8,858 nucleotides of DNA from Candidatus Peribacteria bacterium. GTDB lineage: Bacteria; Patescibacteriota; Gracilibacteria; Peribacterales; Peribacteraceae. Position numbers and translations under genes: made by a program. The notes under the pieces are model-generated. The model saw only the letters and a list, made by a program, of their open reading frames with translations, ran no database searches and was not told the DNA's origin. Below are positions 1 to 5,389 of this stretch, piece after piece; position 1 is the stretch's first letter, and the number at the start of each line of letters is the position of its first letter. The stretch lies in the NCBI GenBank assembly GCA_903854455.1, contig CAINWJ010000062.1, positions 1 to 8,858 of the forward strand, written 5' to 3'.

Positions 1-378
1 GCAGGCATGATCTTGTCGATGGGTATGGCAGTCGATGCGAACGTCCTGGTCTTCGAGCGCATGAAGGAAGAGATGCGCAGGGGCAAATTGCTGCCGACGG
101 CCATCGAGCTCGGGTTCCGCAAAGCCTGGCCCTCTGTCCGCGACGGCAACTCCTCAACACTCATCACCTGTGCGATCCTCTTCGTAATTGGCACCAGCAT
201 CATCCGCGGCTTCGCCATCACGCTGACCATGGGTATCCTCATCTCGCTCTTCACGGCGATGATCGTCACGAGGTGGTTCTGCCGGAAGCTCGTGTCATCT
301 CCGCTGGCTGCACGCAGTGATTTGATTGGAATCCCGAAGATTGAAATTCCCAATGACCAATCCTCAATGACCAAATAA
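1..378 (+). CDS. secD: Protein translocase subunit SecD, C-terminal part (5' end outside window)
   Basis: SecD is an inner-membrane RND-type subunit that helps the SecYEG translocon release exported proteins using the proton gradient. Only the last 125 codons are here; the frame is open from base 1. The visible part holds the family signature GMAVDANVLVFERMKEE, then a hydrophobic segment (STLITCAILFVIGTSII) and a last one (GFAITLTMGILISLFTAMIV) ending at VTRWFC. The VDANVLVFER wording separates it from SecF, which has a VNDTIV-type motif there. The last ~20 codons (IPKIEIPNDQSSMTK) are not SecD-like: they lie in an intergenic-type 7-base array that has run into the gene and supplies the TAA stop. 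The usual partner secF does not follow; folB does. SecF could lie upstream or elsewhere. Identity is secure; the tail is probably dispensable (inference). Confidence 0.93.
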   Translation, partial: AGMILSMGMAVDANVLVFERMKEEMRRGKLLPTAIELGFRKAWPSVRDGNSSTLITCAILFVIGTSIIRGFAITLTMGILISLFTAMIVTRWFCRKLVSSPLAARSDLIGIPKIEIPNDQSSMTK

Positions 379-481
379 TGCCCAATGTTCTAATTCCCAA
401 GACACTGATAATCGATGAATCATTGGGCATTTGAGCATTGAGAATTCTTTGGGAATTGGACATTGGACATTGGGCATTCCC
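351..481. repeat. Inverted 7-base-period array between secD and folB
   Basis: The left arm (351-378) is made of CAATGAC-like 7-base words and continues as TGCCCAATG to 387. The right arm has CATTGGG at 421-427 and strict 7-base units at 454-481 (AATTGGA, CATTGGA and variants). The arms are imperfect reverse complements around a centre near 388-420. The left arm contains the secD stop codon; the right arm ends five bases before the folB start. No mobile-element gene is associated. Confidence 0.75.
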
Positions 482-486
482 CTCCT

Positions 487-843
487 ATGGATTCCCTCTT
501 CCTCCGCAACATCCGCATCTTAACTTGCATCGGTGTTCCTGCGGAAGAACGAAAAACTGCACAGGAACTCCTGGTTTCGCTTGAGTTCCTCAATCCGATC
601 GATGTCATTGCCCGAAGTGATGATCCTACCGACGGGATTGATTACGCAGACGTAACAAATCTCGTGCAAACAATCGCAAAAACGGAGCGGAAGACCATCG
701 AACGCTTCGCGGAAGATGTTGCCACAGCAATGCTGAGAGAATTTAAGCCAAAAGGTGGGATTCGTGTAACCGTCGAAAAGCATCCGCCACTGCCACTGGA
801 ATCAGCATCAGTGAGGATCGAACGTCTCCTCCCCCATCCCTAA
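487..843 (+). CDS. folB: Dihydroneopterin aldolase
   Basis: FolB cleaves 7,8-dihydroneopterin to 6-hydroxymethyl-dihydropterin and glycolaldehyde in the cytoplasm, the step before FolK in folate synthesis. The 118-residue length is normal for this family. Visible landmarks are IGVPAEERKTAQ (residues 15-26, with the conserved Glu of the (E)ER motif), DGIDYADV (49-56), Glu72 in TIERFAEDVA, and Lys98 in VTVEKHPPLPL, which matches the catalytic lysine. An in-frame ATG at 463 would add eight residues, but those codons lie in the intergenic array; 487 gives the normal N-terminus MDSLFLRNIRI and is preferred. The base run before ATG is CCCCTCCT, not a ribosome-binding site of the AGGAGG type. The last residues (LLPHP) and the TAA stop fall in a C-rich repeat. 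folK follows after 42 bases, so co-transcription is likely. Confidence 0.9.
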   Translation: MDSLFLRNIRILTCIGVPAEERKTAQELLVSLEFLNPIDVIARSDDPTDGIDYADVTNLVQTIAKTERKTIERFAEDVATAMLREFKPKGGIRVTVEKHPPLPLESASVRIERLLPHP

Positions 844-866
844 CCCTTCCCCCGATGAGGGAAGGG
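829..866. repeat. C-rich palindromic spacer, folB-folK
   Basis: CCCTTCCC (844-851) pairs perfectly with GGGAAGGG (859-866) around a 7-base loop. The C-rich run starts before the folB stop, and the TAA lies in it. No T-run follows, so it is not a classic intrinsic terminator. It resembles the C-rich/G-rich intergenic palindromes found dispersed in many bacterial genomes. Confidence 0.6.
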
Positions 867-885
867 AACTGCTCCGCTCAATGCG

Positions 886-1464
886 ATGTCTCCAGCCAGC
901 TCCTCCGTCTTCATAGGCTTAGGATCGAACATCGATCCGGAGAAGAATCTGCGTGCCGCTGCCACGCAATTGAAAGCTCAGTTCCCCAACATTCGATTTT
1001 CAAGTGTCTTTTCCTCGGCACCGCTAGAACGGATTGACCAGCCGACGTTTCTCAATGCGGTGGCAAGAATTGAAACCGATCAATCACCGACCGCATTGAA
1101 ATCAATATTGGAATCGATTGAATTCTCGCTCAAGAAATCCCCACCCTTCCGCTTCGGACCACGCACGATTGATTTGGATATTCTACTGTATGGCAATCTG
1201 GTGCTCCCTGATGCCAAAACCTGGATGACGAAGAAGCGATCAGCGATCAGTCGCGAGAGGCGAACCTCGCCAGAGGCGGGCGATCAGCGATCAGAAATTC
1301 TGACGATACCGCATCTGAAAATGGATAAACGCCGCTTCGTCCTGGAACCATTGCTGGAATTGATCGATCCGGCGACGATCCATCCTGTATCGGGCAAACC
1401 GTTGGCTGCTTTCCTGCAAAGCACGCTTGATCAAACGTGCACACGGACAGCGATCGTTCTATAG
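886..1464 (+). CDS. folK: 2-amino-4-hydroxy-6-hydroxymethyldihydropteridine pyrophosphokinase (HPPK)
   Basis: FolK transfers pyrophosphate from ATP to 6-hydroxymethyl-dihydropterin, the product of FolB. The N-terminus VFIGLGSNIDPEKNL (8-22) is the family opening. FGPRTIDLDILLYG (90-103) carries Asp96 and Asp98, the pair that binds the two magnesium ions. IPH (141-143) and RRFVLEPLLEL (149-159) are the usual C-terminal blocks. At 192 residues it is longer than most members (about 160). The excess is at residues ~109-138, between LLYGNLVL and LTIPH, where relatives have only a few residues; DNA positions 1236-1294 there are a repeat (separate entry). The frame is intact and both catalytic blocks survive, so activity is plausible but unproven. 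The start at 886 is chosen because GLGSN lies at its normal distance; no ribosome-binding site is close. Stop is TAG. Confidence 0.9.
   Translation: MSPASSSVFIGLGSNIDPEKNLRAAATQLKAQFPNIRFSSVFSSAPLERIDQPTFLNAVARIETDQSPTALKSILESIEFSLKKSPPFRFGPRTIDLDILLYGNLVLPDAKTWMTKKRSAISRERRTSPEAGDQRSEILTIPHLKMDKRRFVLEPLLELIDPATIHPVSGKPLAAFLQSTLDQTCTRTAIVL
1236..1294. repeat. Repeat element inserted in frame in folK
   Basis: Two identical 15-base copies of GCGATCAGCGATCAG (1236-1250 and 1280-1294), each two units of a 7-base word plus one base, flank 29 GC-rich bases. The middle can fold as GGCGA/TCGCC (1259-1263 with 1267-1271) or CGCC/GGCG (1268-1271 with 1275-1278). It encodes folK residues 117-137 (KRSAISRERRTSPEAGDQRS), a hydrophilic stretch absent from typical HPPK. 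The insertion is an inference from family comparison; the repeats are seen directly. Confidence 0.7.
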
Positions 1465-1480
1465 TGATGATCTCATGGTT

Positions 1481-1498
1481 GCGGGGCAGCAGCCCCGC
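1481..1498 (+). repeat. RGCA-loop hairpin, copy A (after folK)
   Basis: GCGGGGC-AGCA-GCCCCGC is a perfect 7-bp stem with a four-base loop, 16 bases past the folK stop, followed by TCTTTCCTT. It shares loop and outline with hairpins at 2095-2110, 2140-2155 (opposite strand) and 3615-3632. It might weaken transcription between folK and folE, but the following tract is not T-rich enough for a confident terminator call. Confidence 0.65.
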
Positions 1499-1533
1499 TC
1501 TTTCCTTACTTTCCGTACCTCCCCTGCCCTTCC

Positions 1534-2079
1534 ATGGAACACATGTACGAATCCCTTCTCAAGGCGGTCAACGGCGAAGACGCCTCCCGTTCGGGACTCA
1601 AGAAAACCCCCAAGCGCGCTGCCGACATGTTCCGGTTCCTGACGTCGGGATATGACCTGGATCTCCAGAAAGTGATCAACGGCGCTCTCTTCCCAGCGGA
1701 TGCAGACGGCATGGTGATCGTGAAGGACATCGAGTGCTACTCGCTGTGCGAGCACCACCTGCTCCCATTCTTCGGCAAAGTTCACGTCGGGTACATCCCG
1801 GACAAGAAGATGATCGGGCTCAGCAAGATCGCACGGGTCGTCGACATGTTTGCCCGCCGGCTGCAGGTCCAGGAGCGACTCGGCCAGCAGATCTGCGATG
1901 CGCTGCAATCAATCCTCAAGCCAAAGGGCATCGGTGTGGTCATCGAAGCCAATCATCTCTGCATGATGATGCGCGGAGTGGAGAAGCAGCACAGCGCCGC
2001 CATCACCAGTCATATGATGGGGAACTTCAAGCGCGATCCGAGGACCAGGGAGGAGTTTTTGAGCCTGATAAAGAGATAG
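1534..2079 (+). CDS. folE: GTP cyclohydrolase I
   Basis: FolE converts GTP to 7,8-dihydroneopterin triphosphate and formate, the first committed step of tetrahydrofolate (and other pterin/deazapurine) synthesis; it is a cytoplasmic zinc enzyme that forms decamers in studied relatives. The 181-residue protein is normal length. The zinc ligands are visible as Cys72 and His75 in CEHHLLPFFGKVHVGYIP and Cys143 in HLCMMMRGVEKQ; the MRGVEKQHSAAITS block (146-159) is the other hallmark. The N-terminal helix ends GLKKTPKRAADMF, as in the family. Start 1534 is favoured over an ATG three codons in only because it is the first; both are plausible. The leader CCCTTCC before ATG is pyrimidine-rich with no Shine-Dalgarno motif. 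It lies 69 bases after folK across a hairpin. Stop is TAG. folP and folC are not in the window. Confidence 0.95.
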   Translation: MEHMYESLLKAVNGEDASRSGLKKTPKRAADMFRFLTSGYDLDLQKVINGALFPADADGMVIVKDIECYSLCEHHLLPFFGKVHVGYIPDKKMIGLSKIARVVDMFARRLQVQERLGQQICDALQSILKPKGIGVVIEANHLCMMMRGVEKQHSAAITSHMMGNFKRDPRTREEFLSLIKR

Positions 2080-2094
2080 AAATTGTCTTCTGCC

Positions 2095-2155
2095 GCGCAA
2101 AGCATTGCGCTCCTATAAAAATATATTTTGGTAAAGGGAGCGGGATGCTTCCCGC
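2095..2155. terminator. Mirrored hairpin pair between convergent genes (possible bidirectional terminator)
   Basis: Copy B, GCGCAA-AGCA-TTGCGC (2095-2110), reads on the plus strand 15 bases after the folE stop. Copy C (2140-2155) reads on the minus strand as GCGGGA-AGCA-TCCCGC and lies downstream of the minus-strand gene ending at 2196. Both are followed, in their own direction, by TCC and then the central palindrome AAAATATATTTT (2117-2128). Each hairpin is therefore oriented as the 3' signal of its own gene. The A/T-rich centre contributes only short T-runs, so termination efficiency is uncertain. Confidence 0.55.
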
Positions 2156-2195
2156 GGTCGACAAGTTTTTTCAAGATGAAACCTCTCAGTGATCT

Positions 2196-2834
2196 CTACG
2201 CAGCAAGTGGCTTCGGGCTGCGGTCATCAATCAAACCCAGATCCTTCCGATCCACGGCCTTCTCCACGTTACCTAACGTCAGATCAGCCTCATCAATGCA
2301 CTGCAGTAACCTCGCCTTGTAACTCTTGTATTCCTCCGACACGAACTCCTCGCCTGTTGTAGCAACTGTCAGACCTTCGATGATTTCGGTCGTCTCAAAT
2401 CCCTCACCGGCGATCACGACAGTCGATGATCCGTCGTACGTCATCATCGGATCAGTGTGGTGGTGCATCGCATGGTAGAGCTCGTGCTCAAATGCCTCCT
2501 CCATTCGGGCAATCGTCTGCGAAACACCATGCCTGCCGGCTTCGGCAGCGGGAACCTTGAGTGTATTCGTCGCAATCGTGATAGAACCGTTGAACTGGCC
2601 ACCGACACCGTCCGGCAATGGACCGATGGCAGCATCGTGGGACATGCGCTGTATCGCAGCGATGTACTGTCTGACTTCCTGATCATTCAGTTCCAATCCC
2701 GCCGCAGCATATTCTATCGTTCTGCCCAATTCCTGAGCAGAGACATTTCCCCGATCTTCCGCACGATCGACTGCTCCATTGATCACGGCGGCAGTCATCT
2801 CCGGTGCCGATGGTGTGTGCTCTGCTGTGTGCAT
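2196..2834 (-). CDS. Uncharacterised protein with HExxH (zinc-metalloprotease-like) motif
   Basis: I do not recognise a named family. The 212-residue protein (from the ATG at 2834) has an acidic, helical N-terminal half and the motif FEHELYHAMHHH, with His117, Glu118 and His121 in the arrangement of a gluzincin-type zinc site. GFETTEIIEGLTVATT follows; its Glu153 (in IIEG), ~32 residues after the second His, could be the third ligand. No signal peptide or membrane segment is seen, so it is probably cytoplasmic. The frame extends upstream to an ATG at 2891, but 2834 is preferred because the sequence around it is identical to that at the start of the next minus-strand gene (3498), giving the shared N-terminus MHTxxxTPSA. 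The gene is convergent with folE. Stop is TAG. Protease activity is inferred from the motif only; a non-proteolytic role is possible. Confidence 0.65.
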   Translation of the reverse strand: MHTAEHTPSAPEMTAAVINGAVDRAEDRGNVSAQELGRTIEYAAAGLELNDQEVRQYIAAIQRMSHDAAIGPLPDGVGGQFNGSITIATNTLKVPAAEAGRHGVSQTIARMEEAFEHELYHAMHHHTDPMMTYDGSSTVVIAGEGFETTEIIEGLTVATTGEEFVSEEYKSYKARLLQCIDEADLTLGNVEKAVDRKDLGLIDDRSPKPLAA

Positions 2835-2845
2835 GGCGCCAGTGT
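2811..2845 (-). repeat. Shared start-codon module, copy 1
   Basis: The 19 bases GTGTGCATGGCGCCAGTGT (plus strand, 2827-2845), covering the reverse-complemented start codon, occur identically at 3491-3509. In both places TGCCGATGGTGT or a close form lies 10 variable bases away on the coding side. The matching part continues 11 bases upstream of the ATG, into what should be untranslated sequence. Confidence 0.7.
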
Positions 2846-2964
2846 GACGAATGCCAAGCCGGAAGAAATGACAACGGGATCTGAAGTGCAACGACAGTCA
2901 TTTTTCGTGGAGCTGATGAGAATAATGCGATGCTAACGAAGTGGAGAGTCGGCAGAATTTATGC

Positions 2965-3498
2965 CTACCTCATAGCAGTGAACGGCTTGGAGTTATCTTG
3001 ACGTCCGCTCTTGGCATCGTCCTGCCCAACAGTAGCTGCTTCTTTCTCCTGCGCGGAAATCGTCTCAAGGATGGTCAACCAATCTTTCGTTCTCCGGAGA
3101 GACATGGCAGATCTTGCACGGGAGCCGAGAGCACCTCTCGCCTGCGCGATGGTAGCCTCAGCCGATGCAGGAGTGGCTGTAGCGCGCTTGGCGAGCGTGC
3201 CGCCGAGCGGCAAATGGACGACTGAGTCCGAAATTCTGGCGATGCGGATAGCCGCATCGGAATTGTCCTTGCCCAATCGTTCTGCGTTGGACATAGCAAC
3301 ATCGAGAAGCTCAAGGTGAGCTTTGGCCGCTCTGTCATCACCGGTGATTCCCTTGGCCAGATCCTGCAATGACATATCCATCCATCGGCGGGTACCGGAG
3401 GAGAAAACTTCAATACGGTACAGAGAACCAGCGCGAGGTGGTTCTAAGCCGCGTGGAGTCGACGGTGCTGCCGATGGTGTACGAGGGGAGGTGTGCAT
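2965..3498 (-). CDS. Uncharacterised small protein, proline-rich N-terminus
   Basis: No family is recognised. From the ATG at 3498 the protein has 177 residues. Residues 1-24 (MHTSPRTPSAAPSTPRG...) are rich in Pro, Ser and Thr and probably disordered; the middle (about 35-150) is mostly predicted helix by composition, with many Ala, Arg and Glu; the C-terminus is polar and again probably disordered (GQDDAKSGRQDNSKP). There is no signal peptide, membrane segment or catalytic motif. The frame stays open to an ATG at 3558, but the start at 3498 is supported by the 19-base identity with the start of the downstream gene at 2834. The two genes are separated by 130 bases on the same strand and could be co-expressed. 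Outside the N-terminus I see no clear similarity between the two proteins. Stop is TAG. A non-coding frame cannot be fully excluded, but the duplicated start context argues for a real gene. Confidence 0.55.
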   Translation of the reverse strand: MHTSPRTPSAAPSTPRGLEPPRAGSLYRIEVFSSGTRRWMDMSLQDLAKGITGDDRAAKAHLELLDVAMSNAERLGKDNSDAAIRIARISDSVVHLPLGGTLAKRATATPASAEATIAQARGALGSRARSAMSLRRTKDWLTILETISAQEKEAATVGQDDAKSGRQDNSKPFTAMR

Positions 3499-3509
3499 GG
3501 CGCCAGTGT
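3471..3509 (-). repeat. Shared start-codon module, copy 2
   Basis: Second copy of the module at 2811-2845: identical over 3491-3509 with CCGATGGTGT at 3471-3480 and the same 10-base variable gap. It sets the start of the gene ending at 2965. Confidence 0.7.
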
Positions 3510-3614
3510 TCCGTGAATCATCCTTCACCGACATCAGGAAGATGCCGGAAGTCTGCATACCGTGAAGTAATCGCTTCTTGAAGCCACGATCAAGGGGTGC
3601 CTGATCCGTATTCA

Positions 3615-3632
3615 GCGGGGCGGCAGCCCCGC
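3615..3632 (+). repeat. RGCA-loop hairpin, copy D
   Basis: GCGGGGC-GGCA-GCCCCGC is a perfect 7-bp stem followed by GCTCCC. It reads on the plus strand although both flanking genes are on the minus strand, so here it is not placed as a terminator of either gene in the orientation of copies A-C. A 7-base array begins five bases later. Confidence 0.65.
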
Positions 3633-3636
3633 GCTC

Positions 3637-3685
3637 CCAATTCCAAATCCCTAATTCCTAATCCCTAATCCCCGACCCAACCCCC
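3637..3685. repeat. 7-base-period array after the decarboxylase gene
   Basis: Seven consecutive 7-base units; the core is CTAATTC and CTAATCC (3651-3671), decaying to C-rich words toward 3685. The array touches the decarboxylase stop codon (CTA on the plus strand, 3685-3687). No facing inverted arm is present nearby, but the reverse-complement wording GGGATTGG occurs near 6554 and 8693. Confidence 0.7.
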
Positions 3686-5247
3686 TACCTCACCCTCTTC
3701 TCCTTCTTCGTCGCCCGCTCCAGCTCCTGCTTCTCAATCATGCTATAGACCGCCAGTTTGGTGACGGGGAAATGCTTGCCGCTCTTCGCATCACCGTTGC
3801 CGTTGCCGTTCTTCTTCTGCTTCCCCTTCCAGATCTTGTCGATATTAACCCGGTACATGTTGTGGTACTTCTCCAGCTCATCCGGTCCCGCCATCTTCAG
3901 CACATCCAGCTCCGGCGCGAACATTTCACTGTACCGATCACGACGTCTGATGAGTTTGGCGGACCCGTCAGGATACATCATGATGATCGCTGGACGCTTG
4001 ATGGTGTTGAAGTTCGAAGACATCACCTGCGCATACGCACCGACATCCATGGCAGCCAGCAGATCGCCGGAACGCAACTTCGGCATCTCGATGTCATGAC
4101 GGATCAGGTCCCACGCATCGCAGGTATTGCCAGCGATCGTGACGGTATGCACACGACGTGAGCTTAGTTGGGACGCCGGAAGAATGTCGTACTGGATCCC
4201 CGTTTGAATCAATGCATCAGGAATGAAGTTGTACGTGGATCCGTCGGCGATCACCATGCGCTTCTTCAAACCCAATCGCTTCTTGCTGATCACACGCATG
4301 AGACCGATACCGGAGTTCAAGACGATGCTCTTCCCCGGCTCGAAGATCAGTTGCAGATGCCCGATACCGTACCGTCGTTGCAATCCCTGGAAGTACTTGG
4401 GGAAGTCGCGCATCTTCTCGATGGGAAACGCGTCCTCCTCACCAATGGCAGCAGGGAAGCCGCCGCCAAGGGACAGACTCTGAACACGAATCCCGCGATC
4501 CTGACAACGCTTGATGAGCTTGATGAGGATGCGCGCCGCCATCTTGAATACGCGGGGATTGTGGACGTAACCACCCATGAAGTGCAGACCCTTGAAGTCG
4601 ACGTACGGACTCTGCTTGGCCAGATCGATGGCACGTTCCACATACCCGATGGGGATGCCGTACTTGTTGCCGCGTGTGGAATACGTTCCAAGCGAGATCA
4701 TCGGATTGACGCGGACGACAGTGTCGATGTGCTTCTTGAGTTTCTTGGCCGTCCTCGCAATGTGTTCGATCTCCTCGAAGGAGTCTGCGGTGATGGATTG
4801 CACACCGATCTTGATCGCGAAATGGATGTCCTGTTCGGACTTGAAGAGGTTGGTGAATGTGAGCTGCTTCGGCTTGAAGTCAGCAAGCAAACCGAGGATC
4901 AGCTCACCGACGCTGGAACAATCCAGTTCAAATCCTTCTTCACGGACGATGCGAAGAATCTCCAGGTTGCTGTTGCACTTCACCGCATACTGCAGCGAGA
5001 TATCCGGACCGAAGACTTTTTTAAATCGCCGAAGCCGTGAGCGGATCTCGCTCTCGACCATCACATACAACGGCGTGCCGTATTTCTCGACGATTTTATC
5101 TACCGGAACATTCTCGATCATCAGCATCCCCCGGTGATCCTGTGAAAGAAATCTCGTCCATCGATCTCGGAAATACCGGCTGACGCGGTGCGGTTTGGCG
5201 GGATGAACTTTCTTGAACTTGCAGTAGCCCGTAGGGCGGTGAGGCAT
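3685..5247 (-). CDS. PLP-dependent amino-acid decarboxylase, LysA/ornithine/arginine decarboxylase family (fold III)
   Basis: This cytoplasmic enzyme class removes the carboxyl group of diaminopimelate, ornithine, arginine or carboxynorspermidine. Visible landmarks (520-residue numbering): Lys90 in YAVKCNSN, which binds PLP; the phosphate loop SLGGGFP (259-265); EPGKS (303-307); CDAWD (376-380), the substrate-contacting Cys/Asp block; DVGAYAQVMSSNFN (401-414). Two conserved positions differ: GLHFMGGY has Met224 where relatives have the PLP-stacking His of HxGS, and EPGK replaces EPGR. It lacks the length of SpeA-type arginine decarboxylases. The tail has a KNGNGNGD linker and ends strongly basic. 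The start at 5247 fits a promoter 23 bases upstream, but ATGs at 5127 and 5121 would remove a basic 40-residue extension. Next to agmatine-using genes, arginine decarboxylase is the best guess; diaminopimelate decarboxylase is the main alternative. Stop is TAG. Confidence 0.85.
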   Translation of the reverse strand: MPHRPTGYCKFKKVHPAKPHRVSRYFRDRWTRFLSQDHRGMLMIENVPVDKIVEKYGTPLYVMVESEIRSRLRRFKKVFGPDISLQYAVKCNSNLEILRIVREEGFELDCSSVGELILGLLADFKPKQLTFTNLFKSEQDIHFAIKIGVQSITADSFEEIEHIARTAKKLKKHIDTVVRVNPMISLGTYSTRGNKYGIPIGYVERAIDLAKQSPYVDFKGLHFMGGYVHNPRVFKMAARILIKLIKRCQDRGIRVQSLSLGGGFPAAIGEEDAFPIEKMRDFPKYFQGLQRRYGIGHLQLIFEPGKSIVLNSGIGLMRVISKKRLGLKKRMVIADGSTYNFIPDALIQTGIQYDILPASQLSSRRVHTVTIAGNTCDAWDLIRHDIEMPKLRSGDLLAAMDVGAYAQVMSSNFNTIKRPAIIMMYPDGSAKLIRRRDRYSEMFAPELDVLKMAGPDELEKYHNMYRVNIDKIWKGKQKKNGNGNGDAKSGKHFPVTKLAVYSMIEKQELERATKKEKRVR

Positions 5248-5269
5248 GGAGGAGAAAGATGAGAGCCGA

Positions 5270-5297
5270 ATTATAAAGAGCGTGCTCCCGGTGTAAA
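5270..5297 (-). promoter_or_regulatory. Sigma-70-type promoter of the decarboxylase gene
   Basis: On the minus strand TTTACA (5297-5292) and a perfect TATAAT (5275-5270) are separated by 16 bases. Predicted transcription would begin near 5263, about 15 bases before the ATG at 5247, giving a very short leader. The spacer contains a small inverted repeat, GAGC-AC-GCTC, which might be an operator half-site pair but is too short to call. Confidence 0.7.
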
Positions 5298-5304
5298 GAG
5301 GAAA

Positions 5305-5388
5305 GATTCCAAGGAAACCAAAGAATCCAAGGATTCCAAGGACGATGATTCATTGGTTCCCTTGGTTTCTTTGAACTCCTTGGTTTCC
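5305..5388. repeat. Inverted 9-base-period array between the two minus-strand genes
   Basis: Left arm 5305-5340: four 9-base units (GATTCCAAG, GAAACCAAA and variants). Right arm 5353-5388: four units of TTGGTTTCC type. The arms face each other across 12 bases and could form a long imperfect hairpin. It begins just after the DHS-like gene's stop codon and ends eight bases from the decarboxylase -35 box, so it could separate the two transcripts. Confidence 0.75.
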
Positions 5389-5389
5389 T

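Noticed and set aside
1481..1533. Strong intrinsic terminator after folK
   Set aside because: The stem is good but the following TCTTTCCTT is not a proper T-run, and folE is probably in the same unit.
2835..2964. Promoter for the HELYH gene (TTGTCA with a poor -10)
   Set aside because: A TTGTCA hexamer is visible on the minus strand, but nothing near a TATAAT consensus lies at 16-18 bases.
4168..5040. Long open plus-strand frame (290 codons) opposite the decarboxylase gene
   Set aside because: The minus strand carries the full conserved decarboxylase; the plus-strand translation has no recognisable motifs and mirrors its codon pattern.
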